Position numbers and translations under genes: made by a program. The notes beneath the pieces are model-generated. The model had not been told where the DNA came from, did no database searches, and saw nothing but the letters and a program-made list of their open reading frames with translations. This document shows, in pieces, positions 8,040 to 16,532 of a DNA stretch of 64,000 nucleotides. Position 1 is the stretch's first letter, and every line of letters starts with the position of its first letter. Source of the DNA: Halocatena salina (GTDB taxonomy: Archaea > Halobacteriota > Halobacteria > Halobacteriales > Haloarculaceae). The stretch spans positions 62,001 to 126,000 of the forward strand of contig NZ_CP096019.1 of the NCBI RefSeq assembly GCF_023115355.1. Reading direction: 5' to 3'.

Positions 8040-8513
8040 ATGATCAAAAAGACGCCTCTGTCAAGGCATATGAAAAGTGCCAGAAACGTTATCAGTAGTA
8101 TTACCCATAAAGTTATACGAATCGTTACGCAGCCGGGTCGCCACGACCTGTATCTATCGATGGGTGCCGTAGCGTTGTTCCTCGCTCCTCTGTATGCGAC
8201 ACCAGTTTCGGCTCAGATAGGAGTTTCAGAAGCCGAACAAGTGTTGTGTGATGGCTCGGCAGGAGTCAATATCGCACAGATCATTACAGTAGGGTTAGGA
8301 TTGATCTCTATGTATTTCATATTGAAATTCCTCTTCCGGATGATGACCGGTCTCGATAAAGCCGGCAGCACTGATTCCGGAGCACAAGCCCAAGGGAAAC
8401 AGGAAGCGAAAGGTGGCATCTACTCGCTCGTAGCGGCGCTTCTTCCCGTTCTCGTACCTGTCTTCCTGAACACAGCAGGTATCGACGTCGCTTCATGCCT
8501 GTTCCCAACATAA
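8040..8513 (+). CDS. Small VirB2/CedA1-like pilin candidate
   Basis: The 157-residue protein has a long basic N-terminal extension and a hydrophobic signal core (LYLSMGAVALFLAPLYA, about 38-54). A consensus signal-peptidase site follows in TPVSA at about residue 58. The predicted mature chain is about 100 residues. It has two hydrophobic helices (about 76-100 and 126-146) joined by a short polar loop rich in Lys, Gln and Gly. A cysteine sits before the first helix (Cys70) and another after the second (Cys153). This architecture is that of VirB2/TrbC pilins and their archaeal relatives CedA1 and TedC. It is followed 13 bases later by a VirB6-like gene and then a VirB4-like ATPase gene. Identity as a pilin is inferred from architecture and neighbours, not from a sequence match. 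Confidence 0.65.
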   Translation: MIKKTPLSRHMKSARNVISSITHKVIRIVTQPGRHDLYLSMGAVALFLAPLYATPVSAQIGVSEAEQVLCDGSAGVNIAQIITVGLGLISMYFILKFLFRMMTGLDKAGSTDSGAQAQGKQEAKGGIYSLVAALLPVLVPVFLNTAGIDVASCLFPT

Positions 8514-8526
8514 AGGAGGGATCGCC

Positions 8527-9978
8527 GTGATGCATGCTAGTACCCGTCATATAGTCGTGTTACTCTGTCTTATCTGCTTGTGTGGAGTTGCGAATCCCAT
8601 CGTCGGCGCTCCAACTGGGCCTGACGGTTCATTGTCGACGGGTGCTCAGCACCAAGCGAGTCAACAGACAGGAGGAAACGTTTTCGCTTCGTTTTTCACT
8701 GTTCATGAAATGGCGCAACCGGACTCCGGAACGAACCGTCTCGGTGGACCATCCGGTGACGATATCTACCCCCAAGAGGACGACAAGGATGAGGAAGACT
8801 ATACGATAAAGATCGGGCCTGTCGACGTCGATATTGGGGAAATAATCCGAAAGACGTTCGAATTCACCGCTAGTCTGACGATCGATATGATCGAATTGGG
8901 GATCAATACGTTCAACGACTACATCATAGGGGTACCCGCGCCGGGGAATCCGACCGAGGTATCCACGTGGATATCGGCGGAAAACCCATGGCCGGCCGTC
9001 TACGGTGTCTATGGGATCATGACGACGGTGGCGATCGCCCTGTTGACACCTTCATTTATGGTTGCGACGGACACAGTCGATCCTCAACAACGACGCGAGC
9101 GGTGGCTCGAACTCGGCAAGGCAGCGTTTTTCATCCTACTCGGTATTCCCGTGGTTGCGTTCTGTCTCCATCTCGGAAACGAACTCATACAAGCGATCGC
9201 TCCGAGTGGATACGAATTCATATCATCCACAGCCGGCGTTTCGGACCTCAGTCTCGGACTTCTGTTCGGAGTATTACTCGTCTGGGCTAAAGGCACTATC
9301 GTCGGAATCGGTCTCATAATCGCTATTATGATATATATGTCTGTTTTTATTTTGGTTGCATTTTGGCCGCTCTTTTGGGCGCTTCGTGTGCAGCCACAGT
9401 CTGATCTACAATCGTACGGTACTGTTGGTATTTCCATGCTCCCCTTGATTATTCTATTACGATTCACCCAAAGCGGCATCCTTCGACTCCTTCATCAGTT
9501 GCCCTACGATAGTCTTGGGGATTTGGCGATCAAGGTAATAGCGATAGTCGCCGGTCTTTCGATCGCATTGATCGGATTACCGTACGTATTCGTCACGAAA
9601 CTATTTCCGAGAACGATCATCCTTCCCAGTGGAAGATCTCCGTTCAACTCCGGTGGTGGTGGTCCTCCTGGCGGACCGGGGGGGCCACCTGGAGGTTCCG
9701 GCGGGGGATACACGGGACAACAGCAGCAGTGGGCTAACAGCCCCGGCGGGTACAAACAGCCCGGCGCAACGAGCGAAACGCCCACTAGTCGACCATCGTT
9801 CGATGCTAACAATCAAAGAAATGTCGTTGGAACGACAGGGAGTTCTCCGAGAAGGGGATCTTCTCGGTATGGGACCACCAGTCGTAGTGCCCAGCCCGAT
9901 TCCAGCGACGAGGACGACATCTCCGAAGAAACAGAGGACGAGCAGATCGGGGCAACAAGTGAGAGGCCTGGCCGGTAA
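8527..9978 (+). CDS. VirB6/CedA-like polytopic membrane protein
   Basis: This 483-residue protein has an N-terminal signal segment (residues about 8-27) and an acidic extracellular stretch with a DDKDEEDY patch. About six membrane helices follow between 158 and 356. The C-terminal tail is cytoplasmic-like, with a Gly/Pro-rich linker (about 376-396) and a hydrophilic, finally acidic end. That layout resembles VirB6/TrbL and CedA channel proteins of type IV systems. AAAGGAGGGA at 8511-8520 is a strong Shine-Dalgarno match, just before GTG at 8527 and ATG at 8530. Either could be the start. It stands 13 bases after the pilin-like gene and 84 before the ATPase gene. The channel role is inferred from topology and context. 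Confidence 0.7.
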   Translation: MMHASTRHIVVLLCLICLCGVANPIVGAPTGPDGSLSTGAQHQASQQTGGNVFASFFTVHEMAQPDSGTNRLGGPSGDDIYPQEDDKDEEDYTIKIGPVDVDIGEIIRKTFEFTASLTIDMIELGINTFNDYIIGVPAPGNPTEVSTWISAENPWPAVYGVYGIMTTVAIALLTPSFMVATDTVDPQQRRERWLELGKAAFFILLGIPVVAFCLHLGNELIQAIAPSGYEFISSTAGVSDLSLGLLFGVLLVWAKGTIVGIGLIIAIMIYMSVFILVAFWPLFWALRVQPQSDLQSYGTVGISMLPLIILLRFTQSGILRLLHQLPYDSLGDLAIKVIAIVAGLSIALIGLPYVFVTKLFPRTIILPSGRSPFNSGGGGPPGGPGGPPGGSGGGYTGQQQQWANSPGGYKQPGATSETPTSRPSFDANNQRNVVGTTGSSPRRGSSRYGTTSRSAQPDSSDEDDISEETEDEQIGATSERPGR

Positions 9979-10062
9979 GTGTCCATACTATTAAGTGAGA
10001 TACCGGCTATTTATTGGGGAGAGCGGTAGTAATCCAAATACACAGCAAGTACACGATCAACA

Positions 10063-13000
10063 ATGAGTACGAACTCACAGAGCTCGAATACACAATCGAA
10101 TCAGACTGGCTTGATACTACCATATGTTGACACGGATGTGACGATCAAAGGTGCCGTAACGCTCGATAACATCTACTCGTTCGCCGTTCCGGTCGCAACA
10201 CTGATCATCGCGTTACTAGCATGGTCGATCGATGCCACGATAGTCGCCGTCGTTTCGTTTGCGATTACTCTCGTCGTATTGCCAATAATACTGTATCTTG
10301 CGTACACCAATCCGTACTATCTCTCCTCGCGAGAGCGGATCGAACGGTTTATCGAATCGCGTCGTCTGCAACAGAAGTTCCCCTATCACTATCACGAAAC
10401 CCTAGGACGACAAATACACGGGGTAGAACGTTTGTATCCGGATGGAACTGCTAAGATGACCGATGGTCGCCGCGTCGGTCTCATCGGTGTCAAAGGGATG
10501 AATGCCTGTCGGATCACGTCCCAAGAGGCCCAAACCTACGTTGGGGCACTCACGAGCGGTATCGACGAACAGATCAAGGACATCCCATTTTCCATATACG
10601 CAACATCAGACACGTTCGAGACGGAGCAGTTGATCGAGCATATAACGGAGTGTGTCGAAGAAAGTGAACGGACGGACCAATCCCTCGCGGGCACAGCTCG
10701 GGCGGAAGAGTACATCATGGAGCTGTTGCTCGACGTTTCCTCGTGGTTCGTCGAGACGGAATCACCCAAATGGGATGCCAACGAGTGGGAGTATTACGTG
10801 GTTGTCGAGGTCAGTCCCGAGGACGTCGCTGCCGGGTCAAGAGTTACCGATTCGAACAACTCCGGACTGTTTGGGATGTTCTCATCGACCGACAACACCG
10901 AAGAAAATCAAGCACTGGACTCGGAACTGCGCGCAGAGCTCGACGATCGAATGAGTACTATTCAAGGCGCGCTCGCTTCGGTAGAAGGGATCGACAGCGG
11001 TCGAGCAGGCGTCCTCGATCACGCCCGTCTGCTGTTACGGTACTGGTCGGGAGAGCCGTCACTATCTCTCGGAACGGAAGTGAGAGAAGCGATGGCAAAC
11101 GACGATAACCGAGTCAGCGTCGGGGAAACCCCGACCGAACGCATGCTCACTCCAAGCGAGCTCGATTCCCAAGACGGCCGTATCATGGTCGGAGACGAAC
11201 TCTGTAAAACGTTCTGTATCATGGGATGGCCGGTCGAACCGCCACCGTTGTTCCTCGGAGACCTATTCACCATGCGAAAGGCGAACGTCGATGTTCGTGT
11301 TCACGTCGAGCCGGAGTACAAGCAGCGGTCGATCGAGGAACTCGAACGGCTGTACGCCGATGTCGAATCCGAGGAGATGGAGCGCGCCCAGAACATGGAC
11401 GCAAGTAAGATACAGATCCAAAACGACAAGGACGCGGTCCGGAAGATGTATCTGCTCCTCCGAAACACGACTGCTCAACCGTGGCAAGTGAGCATGTACG
11501 TAACGGTTCGGGTCGGACCGGAGGAGGCATACGAGTACGCCCAACAGATGGGTCGGGAAACGGAGAATCTGTATCTGGCGAAGGTTCGAGCACTCGAAGA
11601 CGCCTGTGACGATGTCCTCGAAGTGCTGACGAGCGCACCCGCTGGATTGGGTCCTCGTCAGCCCAGTTCCGATATGTCTGCACTTGATATGTTCGAATCG
11701 TCATCTCCGACTGGAGCGGATCTCTACCACGAGAAAGGCGACAAACCCAAGCGAACACGAATGCTCGGCGGGGCGATCGCGGCGATGTTCCCGTGGTGTG
11801 CTGGTGTCATGCAAGAACCTGGTGGGTTGCGATTCGGACGGAACAAACAGAACGGGTCGGCCATCTTCGCGGATCCGTTCGAGCGCGGTGCTCCACACCT
11901 TCTCACACTGGGACAGACCCGTTCAGGAAAAACGTACTCGGTCGAAACGGCACTCGCAGAATGGTACTGTTCGGATCCTTCTCGGACGCTCATCGTCTGT
12001 GACACTGAACAAGGATTTGAAGGTCTCACCCAGCTCTGTGGTGGGAAACACATCGTCGTTGACGGCCAACAGACGATCAATCCATTCGATATCCAACGTC
12101 CACCAAAGCGCATCCGGGAATCGAGCGTCGGGGAGTCGAACCACTTCCAAATGAAAATCGATGAGGTCACGAGTTTCTTTGCCGGAATCCTCAGGGCACA
12201 GGGGATCGATCCATCCGGATACATTTCCACCATCGAAGACGCGGTCCAAGAAACGTACGAATCGATCGGGATCACCCACGATCCAGATACCCACGACAAG
12301 GCAAGCCCAACCATCGAGGATTTCGTCTCGGTGCTCGAACGAATGTTGAACACGCCCGAGCGCTTTACCTTCACCGGTCACGAGCGCGAGGCCGAACAGC
12401 GCGTTCGCGTCGTTTCTGATCTCCTCGATAAACTCAGTGGATTCAAAGAGAACCGGAAATACCACCATATGGTCGGTGAAACCGAGACCGGCATTCTCGA
12501 CCGGGAAACGGACATGGTGTACATCGATCTCAGTCAGTTCAATGAGGCATCCGAAGCCGAAAAGTCCGTCATGCTCCACCTGATTTTCGGACAGGTTTAT
12601 CAGAAGGTCAAACGGACCCAAGGAGAGATCATCTTCCTGATCGACGAGGCCCACTTCCTGCTCCACAGCGAAGAGATGATCGAATATTTGCAGGACGCAG
12701 CTCGGAGCTGGGCGCGATACGACGCGGCATTGTGGTTCGTAACCCAATCACCGCGTGAGTTCATCGAACGCGCACAGTCGATCGGCGAGGGCCAGGAGAA
12801 CCAGCGCCGGACTATCTTGGACCAGTGTTCGACCATCCAGACGTTCCGCACGCCTCGGATCGAACCGGAACTGCTCATGGAGGGACTGGGTCAGAACCGA
12901 AATCAAGCCGACTTCGTCAGGAACTCCGCCGTCACCGGCAGCTCGGAACGTCAGTATTCGGAGTGTCTCATCCATTTCCAAGACCGAGAAGGATGGTGGG

Positions 13001-13263
13001 AGAGCCACATCGAAGCCAGCCCCTTCGAGGATCTCGTCTGGAACTACGCGGGTCGCAAACACGGCGACTTCGACCGGTATCTCAGAACGAACTGGAGCGG
13101 TCTGTCCACGTCATCGGATTCGTCTCTCAACGACCAATCGCCACAATCGTCAGACACTCCCGAACAGGAACCGTCTGAGGGTCGTGAAGAAAGCGTAACG
13201 ACTACGTTGGGGCCATCAACCCCAGCGAACGGCGAGCTCGACGATCAGTCGTCTAATCAGTGA
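10063..13263 (+). CDS. VirB4-family (VirB3-VirB4 fusion-like) secretion ATPase
   Basis: The 1066-residue protein has two membrane helices near the N-terminus (about 36-54 and 57-81), as in VirB3/PrgI-type domains. A long central VirB4/TraC-like region follows, then a HerA/FtsK-class ATPase domain. Walker A is GQTRSGKT at residues 617-624 and Walker B is IIFLIDEAH with Asp861 and Glu862. VTQSP at about 900 is the likely sensor motif. VirB4 ATPases form hexamers at the membrane that drive pilus assembly and substrate transfer in type IV systems and in archaeal Ced/Ted DNA import. The hydrophilic Ser/Gln/Glu-rich tail after residue 1010 is variable. A TATTTATTGG box at about 10005-10014 may give the gene its own promoter. 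The family call is firm; the cargo is unknown. Confidence 0.9.
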   Translation: MSTNSQSSNTQSNQTGLILPYVDTDVTIKGAVTLDNIYSFAVPVATLIIALLAWSIDATIVAVVSFAITLVVLPIILYLAYTNPYYLSSRERIERFIESRRLQQKFPYHYHETLGRQIHGVERLYPDGTAKMTDGRRVGLIGVKGMNACRITSQEAQTYVGALTSGIDEQIKDIPFSIYATSDTFETEQLIEHITECVEESERTDQSLAGTARAEEYIMELLLDVSSWFVETESPKWDANEWEYYVVVEVSPEDVAAGSRVTDSNNSGLFGMFSSTDNTEENQALDSELRAELDDRMSTIQGALASVEGIDSGRAGVLDHARLLLRYWSGEPSLSLGTEVREAMANDDNRVSVGETPTERMLTPSELDSQDGRIMVGDELCKTFCIMGWPVEPPPLFLGDLFTMRKANVDVRVHVEPEYKQRSIEELERLYADVESEEMERAQNMDASKIQIQNDKDAVRKMYLLLRNTTAQPWQVSMYVTVRVGPEEAYEYAQQMGRETENLYLAKVRALEDACDDVLEVLTSAPAGLGPRQPSSDMSALDMFESSSPTGADLYHEKGDKPKRTRMLGGAIAAMFPWCAGVMQEPGGLRFGRNKQNGSAIFADPFERGAPHLLTLGQTRSGKTYSVETALAEWYCSDPSRTLIVCDTEQGFEGLTQLCGGKHIVVDGQQTINPFDIQRPPKRIRESSVGESNHFQMKIDEVTSFFAGILRAQGIDPSGYISTIEDAVQETYESIGITHDPDTHDKASPTIEDFVSVLERMLNTPERFTFTGHEREAEQRVRVVSDLLDKLSGFKENRKYHHMVGETETGILDRETDMVYIDLSQFNEASEAEKSVMLHLIFGQVYQKVKRTQGEIIFLIDEAHFLLHSEEMIEYLQDAARSWARYDAALWFVTQSPREFIERAQSIGEGQENQRRTILDQCSTIQTFRTPRIEPELLMEGLGQNRNQADFVRNSAVTGSSERQYSECLIHFQDREGWWESHIEASPFEDLVWNYAGRKHGDFDRYLRTNWSGLSTSSDSSLNDQSPQSSDTPEQEPSEGREESVTTTLGPSTPANGELDDQSSNQ

Positions 13264-13315
13264 TCTGGTGTTGCTGGACCGTTTGAGATCGAACGAGAAA
13301 CGGTTGCTGTGAGGG

Positions 13316-14662
13316 CTACTCGGCGGGGATGGTAAGCGTCCCAGCTTTCGATCTCGACTGCTCGACCACGGACGGTCGTGCTTCGAAGTCGATGATGACC
13401 TGTTCCCCGTAAGTAACGTCGTTGACGCGAGCGTTGTCGTGGATCCACGAGACGAGACTCATCGTATCATCTGTCATTGGAAGCACCAACCGCTCGTGCT
13501 CGAACGGCGGAAGTTCACGATCGATCCGATCGAGGAGCCCGTCCGTGCCGGTCCCCTCGACGGCACTCACGGTAATGGGGTTGGGTGCGAGTGCTGAGAG
13601 GGCGTTCATCTTTCGCTTCCACTCATCTTCGTCCACACAGTCGATCTTATTCAACACAGTGACGATCGGAGCCTCGTTGCGCTCATACAACGTGTCGTGG
13701 CAGGTGATGAGCTTCTCGCGGATCTCCTCGATCGGCTCCGTAACGTCTACGACGAGAAGCACGAGATCAGCTCGGTAGACGGCATCGAGGGTAGATTTGA
13801 ACGACTCGACCAACCAGTGAGGAAGCTCCGAGATGAACCCGACTGTATCGGTTATGAGCACGTCTCGTCGATCCATGTCGACCCGTCGCGTGGTTGTTCC
13901 AAGCGTCGTAAACAGTCGATCTTCGGATTCGGCTGTCGCGTCGAGATCCGGATGTTGGTTTTCGTTCTCGTCGATAGTAAGATCGCGGGCAAGCTGGCGC
14001 AGTAGTGTCGACTTCCCAGCGTTGGTGTAGCCCGCGAGTGCAACGAGATCGAAACCCGATTCTCGGCGTTGTTCCCGGCGTTTTTCTTCTTCCTCCTCGA
14101 TCTGAGCCAGCTCCTCTCGGATTCGGCTGATACGGTTTTTGATGTCCTGTTCTCGGCTTTCGTCGTACTCACCGAGACCCATGAATCCAGGGCGCTCGTC
14201 GCGCTTTGCGAGGCTTACCTTGGCCTCGACTCTCGGGAGTTCGTATCTGAGTTCGGCGAGCTCGACCTGAAGCTGTGCCGTCCGCGTCTGGGCGCGCTGT
14301 CCGAAAATGTCCAGGATGAGCCGGAACCGGTCGACGATGTTTACACCATCTGGGAGCCGGGTTCCCAGATTGTACGTCTGGTACGGACCCAATCGGTTGT
14401 CGAAAACAACGACGCCTGCGTCCGTCCGTTCGAGCAACCGAGCGAGTTCGTCGACTTTTCCCGAGCCGAGACAGAGCGCCGGATCTTCCGTTCGTGTCTG
14501 GGTGATCTCGCCGGCGATGCGGTAGCCAGCGGAACGGGCCAAATCCCGAATCTCGTCGGTCTCGGGATCGGACGACCCCGACGGCCCGCGTGCTGCGATG
14601 ACCGCGCTTTCCGGATCGTGTGGTGTTCCCGTCACTCGCGGGAAACTAGGCTGTCTGTTCAC
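13316..14662 (-). CDS. hflX: GTPase HflX
   Basis: The 448-residue protein has the HflX N-terminal domain, with the conserved GSGKVDELARLL segment at about 66-77. A coiled-coil helical linker (RISRIREELAQIEEEEEKRREQRRE) follows, and then a GTPase domain. The GTPase domain shows G1 GYTNAGKST at about 208, G3 DTVGF, and G4 NKID. HflX binds the large ribosomal subunit and splits stalled ribosomes, mainly under stress. Archaeal members also have ATP/GTP hydrolysis and RNA-related roles. It lies downstream of SDO1, another large-subunit factor, in the same orientation with a 54-base gap. It ends 52 bases from the oppositely oriented VirB4-like gene. Confidence 0.95.
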   Translation of the reverse strand: MNRQPSFPRVTGTPHDPESAVIAARGPSGSSDPETDEIRDLARSAGYRIAGEITQTRTEDPALCLGSGKVDELARLLERTDAGVVVFDNRLGPYQTYNLGTRLPDGVNIVDRFRLILDIFGQRAQTRTAQLQVELAELRYELPRVEAKVSLAKRDERPGFMGLGEYDESREQDIKNRISRIREELAQIEEEEEKRREQRRESGFDLVALAGYTNAGKSTLLRQLARDLTIDENENQHPDLDATAESEDRLFTTLGTTTRRVDMDRRDVLITDTVGFISELPHWLVESFKSTLDAVYRADLVLLVVDVTEPIEEIREKLITCHDTLYERNEAPIVTVLNKIDCVDEDEWKRKMNALSALAPNPITVSAVEGTGTDGLLDRIDRELPPFEHERLVLPMTDDTMSLVSWIHDNARVNDVTYGEQVIIDFEARPSVVEQSRSKAGTLTIPAE

Positions 14663-14716
14663 TTAATCCTCCGGGACGATCGAGTGGGCTTCACTCACGA
14701 GATCCCGAAACGGGAA

Positions 14717-15442
14717 TCACCGCGTGCTGAGTTCGTCCTCATCTTTGACGACGCGGGTTTCTGCCTCACCACTAGATACCTCGTTGACGAGATCGTAAAA
14801 ATCGTTTTGCAGTCCGGCAGGAAATTCGAGAACGCCGACCCATCCGCCATCGGACTGCCACTCTTCGCGCTGGAGATCTCCAAATTCTCGGATCTGTGCT
14901 TGTCCGCTTCCGGCGTGTTGGGCCGGTAGCTTCACCGCGATGATCACCTCATCGAACCGGATCGGAATGATGGGCCGGAGCGCGTCGAGCGCGTCGTCGA
15001 CCTGGTTTTCGACCGGTTCCATCGGATCGACTGTGAATCCCGCCTCTTCGAGCGCGCGCTCGATGCGCTCGGGTGGGTGGGGTGCGTCGTCCATCTGTGG
15101 ATTGACGGCGTTGCGAGCGATGCGATTGACGAGCTGTTTGTGCTTTTGCTCTTGCATCTCCCGCCGTTGCTCGGCGGTGATCTGGATGTCGCCGCGTCGT
15201 ATCACTTCCGGAATGATTTCCAGTGGATCTGTGGTGTCGAACACCGTTTCGAGATCAGCAGCTGCCGGACGATCGCCGCTTGAGGCGTCTTCGAACACGT
15301 CTTCGGCAGCGATCACGTCCTCAAGGTCGTCCTCGAACTCGTCGCGCTTGATCGCCAGCGCTGCGTCCGGATCGACGAGCACTTCGAATCGGGTGCCGTG
15401 GGATTCGAGCCGCGCCGTCACCGCTTCGTCAAGGGATATCAT
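14717..15442 (-). CDS. Ribosome maturation protein SDO1 (SBDS homologue)
   Basis: The 241-residue product has the three-domain archaeal SBDS layout. The N-terminal FYSH domain begins MISLDEAVTARLES and includes DPDAALAIKRDEF. A helical central domain contains the ITAEQRREMQEQK and NPQMDDAPHPPERIERALEEAG motifs, and a ferredoxin-like C-terminal domain ends the protein. SBDS/SDO1 binds the large ribosomal subunit and helps release a maturation or anti-association factor. In archaea the gene sits in a conserved cluster with the proteasome alpha and exosome genes, as here, where psmA lies upstream on the same strand. The psmA-SDO1 spacer is unusually long (335 bases) because of a probable transposon remnant. 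Confidence 0.95.
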   Translation of the reverse strand: MISLDEAVTARLESHGTRFEVLVDPDAALAIKRDEFEDDLEDVIAAEDVFEDASSGDRPAAADLETVFDTTDPLEIIPEVIRRGDIQITAEQRREMQEQKHKQLVNRIARNAVNPQMDDAPHPPERIERALEEAGFTVDPMEPVENQVDDALDALRPIIPIRFDEVIIAVKLPAQHAGSGQAQIREFGDLQREEWQSDGGWVGVLEFPAGLQNDFYDLVNEVSSGEAETRVVKDEDELSTR

Positions 15443-15480
15443 GGGATGACTCTGGGTATTCGCGGCGCAGTAAAGTGTGT

Positions 15481-15620
15481 TCTCCCTTGGAAAGGGAGAT
15501 CAGTCCTCCGAGAACCGTCGATCGAGGAAGCCATCGAGGATCGAGAACATGCGAATCTTCCGGAAGTGCGAGGAGAAAGTCCCGCCCTAAAAGACGGGGA
15601 TGAATTCGACAAAGGATAAC
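15481..15620 (+). mobile_element. Probable IS200/IS605 (TnpB-type) 3'-end remnant
   Basis: Within the 335-base spacer at 15443-15777 is an 8-bp stem TCTCCCTT/AAGGGAGA with a GGA loop (15481-15499). Near position 15570 comes GAAAGTCCCGCCCTAAAAG with an imperfect CCCG/CGGGG hairpin. The end resembles the 3' ends of haloarchaeal TnpB genes. There the protein ends in a (G/E)SPxLK-like motif, and the DNA carries the right-end palindrome with its guide-RNA region. In the plus frame this segment reads ESPALKDGDEFDKG before a stop. No transposase body remains. It is either a solo end or a PATE-like non-autonomous element. The rest of the spacer (15621-15777) is AT-rich and shows nothing else. Confidence 0.4.
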
Positions 15621-15777
15621 ATCACTCTCTATAATAATGTATTAAATTCTTTTCGATATTCTTAACCACTATTTCAATGAATATCCACGGTCTTCATAGA
15701 AATAATCGATCGAACGGAAATCGCGGTGCCATCCGCGGACAACGTCTTGCAGTGTCGTCGTCGAAACGTGAATGCAC

Positions 15778-16530
15778 TTACTCTTCGTCGTCCGTTTCGT
15801 CGGCAAGCAGGTCGTATTCTTCCAGATACGATTCGACCTCGGTTTCATCGAGTACCTGATACCGTTCGGTTTCGGTGTCGATGGTAGCAACACCGAGTCC
15901 CTCCGCATCGAGCCCCTCATCGCTGACCGACGCGAGCGCTTCGAGGGCGAGTCCGATGCCGCTTTCGAGATCCATTCCCTCTTGGTACTGCTCTTTGAGG
16001 TGGTCCTCGATGTCCGAGCGGTTCGCGCCGACCGCAAGCGCCTTCCATTCGTACGGCGTTCCCGACGGGTCCGTTTCGAACAGCCGTGGTTGTCCGTCGT
16101 CGATGCCGCCAATGATGAGCGCAACACCGAACGGCCGTGCGCCACCGACTTGTGTGTACTGTTGGATATTGTCGGTGACGGCTTTCGTCAGCGTTTCCAC
16201 CCCGATCGGCTCGTCGTAGCGTAGTTGATTGACCTGTGAGTAGCGCCGGGCGTAATCGATGAGCTGTCGAGCGTCCGCAACGTGACCTGCGCTGGCGATA
16301 CCGACGTGATCGTCTGCTTTGTGGAGCTTCTCGACGCTTTCGCCCACCAACAGCGGCGATCGGATCCGTTTATCAGCGACGAGAACGACCCCATCAGCAG
16401 TTCTGACACCGATGCTCGCCGAACCTCGCTTGACCGCCTCACGGGCGTACTCTACTTGATACAGTCGTCCATCCGGTGAGAAGATCGTGATCCCCCGGTC
16501 GTAGGCTTGTTGTTGCGATTGTCCCTGCAT
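15778..16530 (-). CDS. psmA: Proteasome alpha subunit
   Basis: The 250-residue protein shows the alpha-type 20S proteasome signature near the N-terminus (YDRGITIFSPDGRLYQVEYA). The RPFGVALIIGG strand-turn and the acidic C-terminal tail are typical of haloarchaeal PsmA. Alpha subunits form the outer rings that gate substrate entry and dock the PAN ATPase. They lack the catalytic threonine, as here. The gene follows the Pop5 gene with a 2-base gap, in the conserved haloarchaeal order Rpp30 - methyltransferase - Pop5 - PsmA, so it is probably cotranscribed with the RNase P genes. Confidence 0.97.
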   Translation of the reverse strand: MQGQSQQQAYDRGITIFSPDGRLYQVEYAREAVKRGSASIGVRTADGVVLVADKRIRSPLLVGESVEKLHKADDHVGIASAGHVADARQLIDYARRYSQVNQLRYDEPIGVETLTKAVTDNIQQYTQVGGARPFGVALIIGGIDDGQPRLFETDPSGTPYEWKALAVGANRSDIEDHLKEQYQEGMDLESGIGLALEALASVSDEGLDAEGLGVATIDTETERYQVLDETEVESYLEEYDLLADETDDEE

Positions 16531-16532
16531 AG

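Noticed and set aside
8040-13263. Interpretation of the VirB4-like cluster as a conjugative plasmid or integrated element
   Set aside because: No relaxase, VirD4, integrase, att repeats or tRNA target are visible around it, and core genes flank it directly.
14069-14929. A 286-codon plus-strand frame over hflX
   Set aside because: It is antisense to hflX and SDO1; the minus-strand proteins carry intact family motifs.
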